Shown in pieces: positions 34,261 to 46,205 of a stretch of 64,000 nt of DNA. The DNA is from Acanthococcus lagerstroemiae (lineage: Eukaryota; Arthropoda; Insecta; Hemiptera; Eriococcidae). Position 1 is the stretch's first letter; each line of letters opens with the position of its first letter. Position numbers and translations under genes: made by a program. Under the pieces are notes generated by a model. That model made no database searches. It saw only the letters and a list, made by a program, of their open reading frames with translations, and was not told the DNA's origin. Where the stretch lies: the NCBI GenBank assembly GCA_031841125.1, contig CM063109.1:596321-660320 (forward strand), read 5' to 3'.

Positions 34261-34920
34261 TCACTTCGGTTATTGGATTCGCGCAGTGTGAACCCTGCAA
34301 TTCGCGCGGCAATGATGCAGAATATTCGCTACAATTTCGATGCGTTTTAGCCGCGCGGTAAAATCGCGTAGTATTAACCGGCACTTAGATGCTTTACTTA
34401 TATGGCCACCCGCTACAAATTGGATAAAAAGTGCCTTGTCTCATAGTTGCCCAGTGATTATTACAAACTAGGCGCGCAATTAAGACATACGTGTATTATC
34501 AAATCTAAGTAAATTGCCCTTGTTCCGCTAGGCTGTTCAATTACATATTAGGCTCACGTGTAGGTAATAGGTATTACCACGATTACATGTGTATTATAAT
34601 TAGATACCTACGGGAGAATCCGGCTTTGAAATACGCTTCACACAATGGGACGTTGCTGATGAATGTTCTTCATTCTGCAATTCAGAATATTTTCGAAGTT
34701 CACTTCTTTCAGTTCTTGATTTTGAAAACTGTATTTCGCCGTAGTAGCGAACATGTGGCAAAGAGCCTACGGTGCCCGCTACCGTACTTGTGGTTCTGAT
34801 CACCTGTTGATTATGTTAATTCGAATGGTAACTGACTAACTGACCTCGCCGAAATCCGCGATTCTGAACAGATGCCCAACACTGTTAATATTTATAGTGT
34901 TTAGTGGTAATCCTTAAATT
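34261..34920. other. unassigned DNA
   Basis: It may include upstream BEL/Pao-derived sequence, but nothing can be recognised. Opposed short ORFs at 34587-34803 lack motifs. Confidence 0.4.
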
Positions 34921-35829
34921 TGTTACACGGGGGCGGGGGAGGGGGGGAGGAGTTCGCATGGAGGCCATTGCTGTGCTGGGGGAGGTTGCAATGGTTGCGT
35001 TAGGCAACCTTCCTGGTGTTACGTCTGATTTCCTCGAGCGGAGGTTTTAAAACATTGAAGTTGAGGTGTGAGGTTCCTAAGCGCCGGAGGAATGATAACG
35101 CAAGGGTTAAAGTCCTAAACTATATTAAGACTTTCACGTAACTTAGTATGTACCTGAACAACAGTACATGAACCTTCACCTAACGTAGTATGTACAAACG
35201 AATAACAGGGGGCACGAGGACGGCTTTACAGTGAGGCTTAGTTTGCTCTTGCTAGGTCAAAGGTCGTAGGCGCGTCGAGTACCGCAGACACCTGGATGCT
35301 ACAATGGGAGAGTATCGGAGATTCCCAGCTCGAATATCCGTAATAACGGTACACCAGACACCTGGATGCAGCCTGTAGAGGAGTATATCGAAGCTGGATG
35401 CGACCCCCTTCGGTTCAGTTTTGGAGCACCGGACATCTAGATGCTGCGATGGGAGCGTATCGAAAATTCTCGGTTCGAATATCCGCAACGGTGCACCAGG
35501 CATCTAGATGCTGTGACGGGAGCGTATCAAAGGTTCTCAATTTGGATATCCTTAACGATGCACCAGACACCTGGATGCAGCACGCAGCGAAGTATACCAA
35601 AGCAGACTGAATCGGAGCCTCGACTCGACAAGAAGTGACTCTCGAACGGCCGTCCGTTCGAGTTTATATAGCCTGACCGTGGCCGCTCTCACCAGTCATG
35701 ACGTAATCTGGAGGGTGTAGAACAACCCTCCGTGTGACTAGTTGTCATCAGCGACGACGGTCGCGCTACGAGCCGGGGTTCTCTCTGAAATTAGGGGCTT
35801 GCAAGATCGCAAGCTACGCGTGCTTAACA
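34921..35829 (+). mobile_element. possible solo LTR with minisatellite
   Basis: It begins TGTTACACGGGGG and could end GCGTGCTTAACA, giving 909 bp with TG...CA ends. A TTTATATAG box at 35661-35669, just after a CGAACGGCCGTCCGTTCG palindrome (35644-35661), could be the LTR promoter. The flanks AATT and GATT match at 3 of 4 only. No related copy is in the window, so the call rests on structure alone. Confidence 0.38.
35277..35600. repeat. about 70-bp minisatellite, five units
   Basis: ACCTGGATGC or TCTAGATGC recurs at about 35290, 35360, 35430, 35499 and 35568 with GGGAGCGTATCGAA and TCGAATATCCGYAA between. One unit is diverged. Confidence 0.85.
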
Positions 35830-36107
35830 GATTTGTTTAACGTTTTACGTTTGATGGAGCTGCTAGAATTTCGGAGAAAATTCAAATTTCCTAAACAGAC
35901 TTTTTCAGTTGTTTTTCCCCCACACGACTGGTCTTGACCATCTATACTAGATGATGCAAAATGTTATATTTTGCTTACTTCAAACTGAAAAGGAATATAT
36001 CCCTTCTTGACAATTCTTTAAAGCTGGAAAATGTTGGCTATCGCCACCCGCCTGCCCGCTCTGTCAAGGATCAGTCTAAAAGTTGCTGTCCGTCAGCTGT
36101 AAATCTA
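35830..36107. other. unassigned DNA
   Basis: No gene or element recognised. Confidence 0.45.
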
Positions 36108-36499
36108 CAGGGGCGGATGGGCCATAGGGCAATTCGGGCAAATTCCCGGTGGGCCGCCGCCATTTTGACGCTGTGGCGCCGGTACATGGAAGAAAAAAAA
36201 AGTATGCGTTTATAAAATAATACTTACAAAAAAAAAGCGTATGTTGCGACGACAGTTGAAAAACGTGCGGCGGCGCTGATCAATTTAAAGAGCAATAAAG
36301 TGATTGAAAAATTTAAATGGGCGGGCACATTTGGCGCCAATTGTCGACCAAACGTGTGTGTGAGTACAGGAGTACGTTTTTCTCTTCGCTTTTCTACGTT
36401 AATCAGCTGTACTACGCTACTGCCAATTGACCAGTTAACCTTGAACTAACGTCGGCGCCTATGGCAATGTTACCCAGTCAAACTGGAAAAGTTATAGGG

Positions 36500-38760
36500 A
36501 CAATATACGATTAGGAGCAAAACAGGGGATGGGGTGGAAACACCCCCTCCCCCAATAATTTGGCGGCGGCAAATTTTGAAACAGTTCATTTGAAATTTTC
36601 ATCTTTTATGAATGTTTATTCTTTTATTTATTTATTTATTTTTTCAATTAAAAAAATATTTCCATTAAAAAATCGGCAAATTTTCAATTTTTTTAAAATT
36701 TTGTTAGCGAATTTTTAGTTCTCAAAAAATATTTGACGGCAAATATTTCTTCTCCACCTCCCCAAATCCTCAAATTGAAAGTCAAATTTCGTTTCTGAAA
36801 ATGTAGTACCCTGGACTCCTGTTCTAGACTAGTCAGTCAAAAGCCGAAGGCTTCAAGCTGCGTATCGAATGTTATCAGAAAGGTTGAAACAAAGCTGAAA
36901 TGTGGAAGATATTTCGAAAATCTGAAAGTCAGTAGCAAACGTTAAATTTCAAATTTTAATGACTATTCTGTTTTTACTAGTTTCTCTGTTTGACCTAGAG
37001 ACTGAAATTTGAGAAAGTTTAATATTTTATGAAAATCTAAAAGTTGAAAGCAAATTATATTTTTTCAATGTCACAAGCTGAATCCGATAGCAAATTCTCT
37101 ACTGGTTAATTTACGGGCTTTGGTCCTAGTGAATATAGGAAGGAAATTTAGTCTGGAACGAAAGTCAAAATTCCATGTGTTTTTACGATAAGAACGAAAG
37201 GGAGCTTGTGACACGGATTCCCTTAAGTTTATTTCTTTTACCTAACGTTTTGAAGAAGCCGAGGTTTCTGAAGAAGATGCCAGGAGAAAATGCCGCCGTA
37301 GTTATGGTCGATTCAGTGAGTTTGAAGAGTTTCTTGTACAGTTTAATCATTGCAGAATTTTAGGCTCTCTACATGGGATCGTTTGTGATTTCATGAGCCT
37401 GTAAAATTATACAAGCTTCAGGGAAGATCAGATTTATGATGGTCAAAATATTTTTGATCATCGTTTTCGATAGTTTTTTAATTTAGAAATCCTATGTTGA
37501 GTGCCTAAACGTTCAATATGGAACCTCAGAATAGTTCGTCGATTTAGAAAATGCCGTAATTTCAGTTAGGATACTCGTGGGGCCTCAGTTTTCTTTTCAT
37601 CTTTTGAGCGATCGATGTTGGAATTTGATGTTGATCTTACTTTGGAGATCTAATTTTTAGACACCAACATTTCAGCAAAAAAGTCATGTTATGCCTCGTC
37701 TTATCACATGCTGAATCTGATAGCAAATGTTCTATTATCTAATTTACGTGCTTTGGTCCTGATGAATACAAGAGGGAAATTTAGTCTGGAACATAAGTCA
37801 AAACTACATGTGTTTTTCCCATAAGAACGAAAGAGAGCTTTGTGACACGGATTCCCCTAAATCCAATCAATCTGGAACTTAGTAGTGTTTTTTATTTCTT
37901 TTTTTTTTTTTTAATATCAAGGTTGGAAAAAGATTTGAATCCAGTTCGTGGATCCGTAAAAAGGAATTCGAATCCGCTTCTGGGAGTTGGATTCATTCGC
38001 AAAATTTATTCGAATCTTTTTAATGGCTTTGTCGGAATTTTTTAGTTAGTCGCATTAGGCGCTGAAGTCGCCTAATATGGCCATCCGTTTTGGTCACTTT
38101 TCTTTTGTTTCAACGAAAAAAAGAACAAAAAACGTAATAAAAGCTACAAAATTTCTTCTGGCCTCCTCAGTCGAAACATTCTTTGGGAACTACACCGCTG
38201 AAAGTAAGTATGTTTCCCATGATTACATCGAATAAGATCCAGTTTTTGAAGTATTTGGTCTTTCTGAAGGAAAAAAAATGTCAACGATTGTCGAGTGAGT
38301 AAAGTAAGTATCGTTTATTTTGATTTTGTAACAGGAAAAAACGATTCCATGATTCCTAGATTCGATAATTCGTGGATTCGAATCCGATTCGAATCACAGC
38401 AAATGTTAATCATTCTCGAATCATTCGAATCCAAAAAAAGGTACTTGGTGATTTTTTGTTGTTTATTTATTGATTTTATTGGAACTAATTTAGGAGACAA
38501 ATCAGAAGAAATTCAGGGGGGAAAAAAATCACCAAGAGTAAATAACAACCACCTTCATGTGTAAAGGAAGTAGTATGTTCCTCTCAAGTATTCCTAATAT
38601 CCTTCCAGCTTACCCTCCCAGACTAGGTATGCTCATGTGTACAAATGTGATTGCTTGAGGAATAAGGTTCCAATCTGAATTTTCAGGGACAAAACTATGG
38701 GGGGGGGCACCCCAATAATTTGGCTGTCGGCAAATTTTGAAACTGTTCTTTTTTATTTTC
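36500..38760 (-). repeat. repeat families X and Y, second locus
   Basis: 36500-37000 is the inverse of 33400-33890, 37020-37235 repeats 7380-7610, 37240-37700 is the inverse of 31490-31950, and 37700-37880 repeats 37080-37235 as a second X copy. That second copy is interrupted at about 37905-38440 by a GATTCGAATC-rich segment that looks like a separate MITE, then continues at 38450-38720. No coding capacity. Confidence 0.72.
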
Positions 38761-39299
38761 TTAGGTATAATGTTTTAATGAAGGCTGGAAAAGTCTTGAA
38801 TAAATTGGCAAGATCCTTGAAGTCTCAGAGGAGTCTGAAAGAGTTCTAAAAGTTTTACATAAGTTGGAGGAGGAGGGCTTGATGGGTCAAAAGAGTCTTA
38901 TTATCGTAGTATTAAATGAATCCAGGAAACCCCTCAGATGGTGTAGGCTTGCACAAGGGCCGAGAAAGAAGAATGTCTCAAGCGGCTCACTATAAAAAAG
39001 GCGCTTCAAAAATAAGGTAAAACGAGGAACGAAGGAAGGAAGAAAAATAAAGAGTAGAAAAAAGGCAGACTTTTTTTTCAGGGTACAAGGACGTCTCAAA
39101 AATTAGTCCCCGGGTCCATATTTTTCTTCTGTTTTATTATTTCTTTTTTCAATGAAGAAATTCCAAGCTATTAAAAAATGTATTGCTCTTTTTAATTCAT
39201 TTTAACCTCTATTTTTTCTTTATTTTCTAGATATTTACTTTTGTTTAGATGTTTCCTTCTCGTAAGTATAGATCCAAAATAAAATAAATAAAAAGAAAA

Positions 39300-39300
<1 letters not shown>

Positions 39301-39334
<34 letters not shown>
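39301..39334. repeat. (TAA)n microsatellite
   Basis: About 11 perfect ATA/TAA triplets. Confidence 0.95.
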
Positions 39335-39335
<1 letters not shown>

Positions 39336-39629
39336 TAATAAAAAAAAAGAGCTCAATATGTTACTGTTGTTTTTAGAATTTAGGTTACCTTCTTACACTA
39401 TGGATACCTTTTAATTACCTCTTTACGTCTGACGTATGTTTTGTTAAATAATTTTCATTATTACTTATCATTTTTTAAACATTTTTCTTGGTGTTCTCAT
39501 TTATAAATATGCTTTATTAAAAAAGTCAATTTAATTTATATATGTGTATTGGGGGGGGGGGGGGACAAAACTTACGGCGCCGCACCACTCCTAATGCCCG
39601 GTAATAATTTTAGCGCCCATCCGCCCCTG

Positions 39630-40081
39630 CCAGTATACGATTGTCAAGTGTGCAAAGAGCACACATTTGATAAATATCAAAGTAAATACCAAACAAATAT
39701 TTGGTTACCATTATAATAAAATTTGCTGGGCGCAGAAGGGCAGCAGCATAGGCCGTAAAGTGTTCTTAATTTGATTTGTAGGTACCTCTCTAAATTGAGA
39801 AGACGTGTAGGTAGTTATTAATACAGCAGTCGATTATAGTAGCCACGCGTTGCTGAAAAATTCAGTTTGATGTGACCTACTGGTGCTACTGTAGGCAAGA
39901 CAATATAGATCTCCAAATATTTTTTCTTTTACCAACTTTTCGGAGAAAAGAGAGGTATTACACTCATCACAGTTGTGAAGATGGGAGCGGGGGCAATGTT
40001 TTTTTTTTGCGTTTCAGAGTGTTTAGAACACGACTGTAATAGTGGCTGAATTTCAGGTTTCCTTATATATATGTACACGCT
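39630..40081. other. unassigned DNA
   Basis: No gene or element recognised. Confidence 0.45.
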
Positions 40082-40372
40082 AATTTTGTGACACGAAAAT
40101 CTCAAATACTATTGGATCAATTGATTCCAAATTTTGATATATCATGAGGCAGTACTTGAAATTGTGCAGCAGAAAGTTTGAAGGCAATAAGTCGAGCCGT
40201 TCGTGAGTTTTCCTCAATTTAAGGACAAAATTTGTGGCACGAAAATCTCAGGAACTATTGAATCATTTGATTCCAAATTTTGGTAGATTATAGAGAAGTA
40301 CTCGAAGTTGTGCAGGTAAAAGTTTGATGACAATCGGTCGAGTCGTTCACGAGTTTCCTCAATTTAAGTTCA
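40082..40372. repeat. tandem duplication, about 145-bp unit
   Basis: Two diverged units. Both have GCACGAAAATCTCA or a variant, TTGATTCCAAATTTTG, AGTACTTGAARTTGTGCAG and GAGTTTYCCTCAATTTAAG. Confidence 0.85.
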
Positions 40373-40559
40373 GCATAAGAAGCGCGAGGCGACTTAGGTA
40401 CTCGATATTTTTTTGGGATTTAATTGGTACAAAATCTAAATTTGATAGCTGCGTAGTTGTGTTGTATTATACAAGTACAAATGTTTCGGTCTTACACGTT
40501 TCCGCCTTGAATGTGTCGATTTCAAATTTATACGAACCCTAATTTTGATATAGCCGGAT

Positions 40560-40780
40560 AGTTTTCTATTTTTATAATACTATTCCTTGTCGATAGTTGG
40601 GTTTTTTAAAACGTGAATGGCCTTAAACATTTCGGCCGAATAGCACTCACTAGTCCTTGTCGACATTTGCGTTTTTTAAAACGTTAACGACTTGAAACGT
40701 GTCGACACTCGACAGTGTCTTGATTTCGCGAGGAACGAGCGAAGCGAGTTCCGAGTGCTTTTCGGCCAAAGGCCGAAAAG
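40560..40780. repeat. about 95-bp duplication followed by a perfect palindrome
   Basis: CCTTGTCGAYA, TTTTTTAAAACGT and GGCCTTAAAC/GACTTGAAAC occur twice (40585-40640 and 40652-40710). Positions 40758-40780 (CTTTTCGGCCAAAGGCCGAA then AAG) are a perfect palindrome, next to AACGAGCGAAGCGAGTT. Confidence 0.7.
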
Positions 40781-42289
40781 TCGTTCGCGAAAGCAGTTTT
40801 TTAGTTTTTCCTTCCTTTTTTTCCCCTCTTCTTTCTTTCGTCCCTTTGTTAAGATTAAGAACACGCTGCTGAGTGGGAAGATATACCACACGTATCACGA
40901 TTTCGTTTTGTAGATCTTAGTTACCTTGTTATTAGGTGAATAGCCGAAATACTAATAGGAAAAAATAAAATTAAAATGAATAATAGATATGGTGGAAAAG
41001 GGTCCCTGCCGGTAGGCTATAAAAATGCCCGGCTAATACACGGATCACGACTGGCGAAACCAATTTACATAATACTTTCGATAATTAGTAAATCATTATT
41101 GTCGTTCAATGTGAATGTGAACTACATTGTAGACGCGTTGATGTTAAAGTGTTGACGTGTTTGTGTTACCGTCGACATCGATTCGACATGATGATTCGCT
41201 ATTTACGAATCATCGTCGTTAATAATTCACCGGAATCTCATACGACTCTTTTGTTTTGCTTTCTTGATGCACCGGTACAGAGTCAAAGTTTAAGGACGTA
41301 ATTGAGAAATAAGAACGGGGGTCGCCGAAAAATATCACGCTTACATCGAATACCTACCTACGAAATTGACTCGAATAAAACGCGTTTTATAAATAATGCG
41401 GCTCAAAGTCAAGTCGAAAGTATACTGTGGGCCACTACGCGTTATATTGTCGTTGTTACCGCGAATTTCCCGTGTATTTCCATTAAATTTTTATATCGCA
41501 CGCGATTCGTTTGCATATGTTCGTAAATTTACTTACGTACTGATACCTATTGCCCTGGCGAGTTGAATATAGCTAAAGGTAAATACCTAAGTTAGTAGTA
41601 TCAATATTGCGGTACACGTAAGTAAGTACTTTAGAAAGAGACGGTGGTATTATGGTTCTGTGACATGAGTGATTAACAGGATATCTCTACGTACAGCATG
41701 TAAGTTCACGCTAGGTACTCGGAAGGGTAGTTCGTCAGCGAGACTTAGGCTACACTTGGTATCGTAACAAATGATATTTCTGATAGGGGAAAAATAATGT
41801 TAGGCCAATCAAATTTCAAATAATAGGGTATGCTCAGAAACAAGGAAGTGTATGTATTATTTAGCATGTTCTTTTCATTTTGGTGTTCTTCGTGTAGACG
41901 CTGTTTGCGTGGTAGCGGCGCCATGATGTGACTAACCTGCTATCATCATTTCACGAGATGAACGACCGTACCGCATTCTCAGTGCCTTCATCAGCCTCAC
42001 CATCATTTGTGCTACTCGCCGCTGTGGGCAGAGACGAATATTGATGCTTCCGATGCCTTTTTTGTTGCACAAAAAATGGGCAAAGAGAGGAGTCGACCTC
42101 AACTCTTGTCTCTTCGTTCTTGACATCAAAATTTTCGAGTTTTGTTGCATGAATACTAAAAGACGGAATCAGAAGAAAACTTGTCTGAAATTTGATGATG
42201 GCCTCGACCAGAATTTCGCATTTTTACACAAAAATAGTACGCAAAATTTTATTTATATTGAAAAATAACATTAATGTTTAGGTCTCGCC
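40781..42289. other. unassigned DNA
   Basis: No gene recognised. A 9-bp hairpin GATGATTCG/CGAATCATC lies at about 41190-41214. Confidence 0.45.
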
Positions 42290-42860
42290 CGATGAACTGA
42301 TTGTTTCGGAAGATTCAAGTGCTCTTCGGACTCCTCCTGGCCTAATTAAATAAATTCGAAACGTTTACAGGCTTGCTTAAGACTTCTTACGACGTATTTA
42401 ATACTCGTGCAACGATGTTTCAGATTTTTCAAGATAATTCAACACCCTCTAATAGTCTTCCGGATTCGCTTAAAACTATTTTAGGCCTGTTGAAAAAGAA
42501 GTTTTGTGGAATTGTTGAACACTCTAGCAGTTATCTCTGAATCTTCCTTTCAGATTCGCTAAGATTTTTTTTTACGGTTACCGGTTGCCGGTTTAAAACT
42601 CTTACAGACTCGTTTCAGACTTCGTGAGACTTGGCTAGCGCGTTTGACTCCCTGCGACTTATTAGGGCTATTCTGGATGTGCTTAAGACTTTTCATAATT
42701 TCTTCAAGACTCTCACGAACCAGGTCTTACCTCAGACCCCAAAGGCTCTTTCAGGTTAGATTTAATCGAGCATAGAATAGTCTCGCTGCTTCATAGAGAT
42801 TCTTCCGGACTGTCAGTCCTACCAGACGTGATCCTCAACCTCTCTGATGTTTACCCGAGT
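42290..42860. repeat. degenerate AGACTCNT-rich stretch
   Basis: Imperfect words such as TTAAGACTTCTTACGA, CAGACTCGTTTCAGACTTCG and TCAAGACTCTCACGA recur every 20-30 bp. It is probably a very old tandem or subterminal repeat. No gene. Confidence 0.4.
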
Positions 42861-43127
42861 CTCAAATAAAACGGGTGTATGAAAAAGTTCTAATTAATTG
42901 GAATCAGACATGGAAATATTCTTTAACGAATTCGTGTAAAAGTATCGAACTGTTTTAAACACATACTTAATAGTGTTACACAGCGTTTTAACCATTGCTG
43001 TAAGAATTTGGATGGATCCAAACCACTTTTATAAGTTTTATAATGAGGTTTTGACGAGTTATAACAAAGTCTGGAGCTTGAAAAATCTTCAACATTTTTA
43101 ATTAGAATTGTCGTCTTACGCGATATG

Positions 43128-43250
43128 CGCAATCAGTTACCCTCTAGTTACCCAGTTATCCGCGGGTTACCCTCAAATCACCCTCAGATTACCCGTGTTC
43201 TCCTTTAGTTCCCCTTGTTCCCCTTTATTTACCCGGGTAACTGGTGGGAT
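43128..43250. repeat. TTACCC word cluster
   Basis: GATATGCGCAATCAGTTACC then repeated GTTACCC and GATTACCC words. The first 20 bases are the inverse of the end of the 8880-9240 cluster. Confidence 0.6.
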
Positions 43251-43439
43251 TTTGCACATCGGGTTATATTACTCATTGCGCAGCCTCTTTATGCCATGCC
43301 GTGACAGAATGCATCTCGCATAACCTCCATTCACTCGAAATCTATTCGCTCTCCCGAGAAATGTGTAAGAATATCGCCTTCTTTCGATTTTGTTTGAAAC
43401 TTTTTTCCAGAAAATGGAAACTAGTAGACCCGATAAAGA

Positions 43440-43785
43440 ATTTGGTTGCCCTGAAATTGCCCCGGACTTATTGCCCTGCAAAAGGCAACTGGTTGCCCTG
43501 TAATTGCCCTCCAGCACTCCAGCACCGACCAATCAGAACGCACCATTTTACAATTGCGTAAAAAGGCAACATGTTGCCCTCAAGTTGCCATCTGAGTTGC
43601 CTTTTCAGATTGCCCCATGGTTGCCCTATCGGTTGCCCTTCTGGATTGCCCTCATGTTGCCCCATGGTTGCTCTCTCAGTTGCCCTTCTGGATTGCCCTC
43701 TGGTTGCCCTCTTGTTGCCCCATGGTTGCTCTCTCAGTTGCTCTTCTGGATTGCCCTCTGGTTGCCCTATGGTTCCCAAGATGTT
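43440..43785. repeat. TTGCCC word cluster
   Basis: About 17 TTGCCC words in about 340 bp, mostly one orientation. A higher-order unit of about 57 bp (CCATGGTTGCTCTCTCAGTT then GCCCTTCTGGATTGCCCTC) repeats between 43656 and 43765. The left border CCCGATAAAGAATTTGGTTG is the inverse of the right border of the 46010-46205 cluster. ORFs through it in several frames, up to 117 codons, are repeat artefacts. Confidence 0.7.
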
Positions 43786-43986
43786 CAGTTCAGTACTACT
43801 CCCCCATGAAGACACACTCACTTATATCACAGGTGACAAAATGGAATAAAAGTGTAAAAGTCAAAGGCTATATTAACTGGAAAACAAGATTGAGTATATA
43901 CATATTATGTAAAAGAAGGGAATGAGGATGTAATCCAATAAAAATCCTCAAAGGAAATGAAAATGAGGTACCTATCTCTTATATAT

Positions 43987-45018
43987 GGGTCATTCTACCG
44001 AAACCTTGATAATTCATGCTTTTTTTGTTTAAAAAAAAAATAAAGACAAAACATTATTACTTGTTTTTTCATCGAAATCATTTATATGCATATAATAGAA
44101 CGTATTTATGAGGTTAAACCAATAGCATACTTCCTAGGGGAGGAGACAGAGGGGGCTCAAAATGATAAGACCACTACGCTGAAGGAATGGCAGCCCACGT
44201 TGAAGGAACTGTTGGCTATAGAAAGAAGTTCCTACGCGCACGCGTGCCCGTGTACTGTGAATACGCACGTACTCTTCCACACGCACATCAATGAACTTGT
44301 ATCAGTGCTGCCAGGTGCTCCGGATTTTCTAGTCAATCTCCGGATTGATCGACTTCGGCAAAAAATATCTGAATTTTTGAATAATGTCCGGAAAGTTTGG
44401 GGAAAATCCGGATTTTCGTTGTTTTTTCTCGTTTTGTGGTTTATTCAACTTCTGATTAGTTTGAAATATTTTTCTGTGGCTGACTGCATTTTCACTGCAC
44501 TAAACTGGACTAGAAAAAATGTTTTCTCACTTTCTTACCTTAATAATTACTCAGTTTTCCTTCCACCCACAGCATCCTTTTTCAGAAATATTTGCTCTGT
44601 GTCTGTTTTCTGACAGGTTCAAATTTGACCACGGTGAAGGACAAAAAAGCGAGAGACACGTTATCAAATATGGCTTGCGCATTGATTCTGATCGAGTCTA
44701 TAACACGTATTGCATTACCAACTTGTTCACTGTACTCACAAAAACTGTACACACGCATCAGTTTATCCAAACACGCAGAGATAATATTTACAAAAAAATT
44801 TTTGAAGTCCAATCCATGGCGAAGGACAATTATGTCGAAGGGATTTTTGAGCATTTAAATGAGATTTCCAAAAGGGGTAGGGGCACGATACTTCAAATTA
44901 ATAAAAAAGATACAATAATTTATCCTCTGAGTTTATACAGTATTAGAGGACCCTATTGTTTATACATTGCCAGATATCTATCTGGGACAAAAGTAACAAG
45001 GTTTCGGTAGAATGACCC
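43987..45018. mobile_element. 1.03-kb TIR element with GGGTCATTCTACCG ends
   Basis: Both ends read GGGTCATTCTACCGAAACCT inward, continuing TG, so 22 bp are identical. The TATA-like flanks leave the target duplication unclear. Two + ORFs lie inside in different frames (44086-44613, 175 codons; 44519-45010, 163 codons). Neither has a motif I recognise. The segment 44313-44420, with repeated TCCGGATTTT, looks like an older nested MITE. Superfamily not assigned. Confidence 0.72.
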
Positions 45019-46009
45019 GTATACATTATTAAAAATAGGATAATGAATGGCTGCGTCAGCATACAGCTATACAGTTACATATTATTGAATAGAATTGACA
45101 TTTGAAATATAAAGAATAATATGTGACCGGCTCTGAAGGAGTAGACCTTATGGCTAAATTATTAATTTTGAGATGTGAATGGTTTCTGAACTTTCGAACC
45201 CTCCTCTTTCACACATTATCGTGTGCGAAATAGCAAGATATGCATTCTAGGCGATGGTAGAGGGGCATTGATTACACCATATCATTGCAAAAATACGAGT
45301 AATGAGCGTACGGTTCGTTGTGTCGTTGTTGAGTAATTGAGGAGATGAGAATCAAAAGTGACTTTATCCAATTTTCATTTGAAATGGGTTAGTGAGCGTT
45401 CCTGACGGTAACGGAACATGAAAATGTTTGTCACGTACGTTTTGTGAGTTGTCTGCCTACCATATTAGTAGGAGAAACCGCCCCAGGCCACGCGCAGTAA
45501 ATCCCATCAATTTTTCTCAGTTTCTGAAAACATTTTCTGGCGAATAATGTCACTTTTGATTCTAACCTCTGCTGCTTTAATGGCTACTGCCGTTTTTGAA
45601 TATCTGCAACGAAGCATTGCAATTTGATCAAGCCAAATATGCGATATCTGGTGCAAATTCCGTGTGATCCACGACTAAAAAAATCAGCGGAATTTTCTGA
45701 TTCAGTCCGGCATGAATGCACCCTAAGAATGCACCATGCACAATCTTCTGATACCTGTCACTCTATAATGCTATGCTGCTACACGTTTCGTAGGTACACA
45801 GAAATATATACGGAAAACGTATTACGTTTAGCATGTACGTCTTACTTGTACTCACCTCTTCGAACGGCAACGGTGTAGAATCTGACTATACTTCAAATTG
45901 CTTCGCTTTTTCACTTTTAATAACGTATGAAATACAATTTCAGCAATCTTTCACGCAACACTCGTATCTCGGAAATACTGGACAAAGTTGTACAATAAAA
46001 ACTGTTTAA
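45019..46009. other. unassigned DNA
   Basis: No gene recognised. Confidence 0.45.
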
Positions 46010-46205
46010 CCGAAAGGCAACCAATGAGCAACCAAGAGCAACCAAAGGGCAACCAACGGGCAACCAACGGGCAACAGTGAAGTTTGCTGTAGAATATGAG
46101 GCAACTTCTAGAAGTGGGCGGTCCTTCAGCGTGGTTACCCTGTAGTTGCCCTAAAACGGCAACAGTTACCCTATTCTACAAGGCAACTACAGGGCAACCG
46201 TATTC
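46010..46205. repeat. GGGCAACC word cluster
   Basis: GGCAACC and GAGCAACC words occur in one orientation at 46014-46076. GGTTACCC and AGTTGCCCT occur in both orientations at 46130-46200. The right border, CAGGGCAACCGTATTC and TTTATCGGGG, matches the reversed left border of 43440-43785. Confidence 0.65.

Larger units (their letters stand above)
36108..39629. mobile_element. possible composite hAT-type element
   Basis: Left end CAGGGGCGGATGGGCC and reversed right end CAGGGGCGGATGGGCG are a 15-bp TIR with one further mismatch. The outer 400 bp on each side (GGGCCGCCGCC on the left, CGGCGCCGCACCA on the right) fit one MITE. Families X and Y fill the middle. The flanks TAAATCTA and CCAGTATA match at only 4 of 8, so a single insertion is unproven. 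Confidence 0.42.

Noticed and set aside
36108..39629. A single intact hAT insertion
   Set aside because: The TIRs match but the 8-bp flanks agree at only 4 positions, so I kept it as a low-confidence composite.
43468..43821. Overlapping ORFs of 92-117 codons with repeated short motifs on both strands
   Set aside because: They follow the TTGCCC word array in several frames on both strands.
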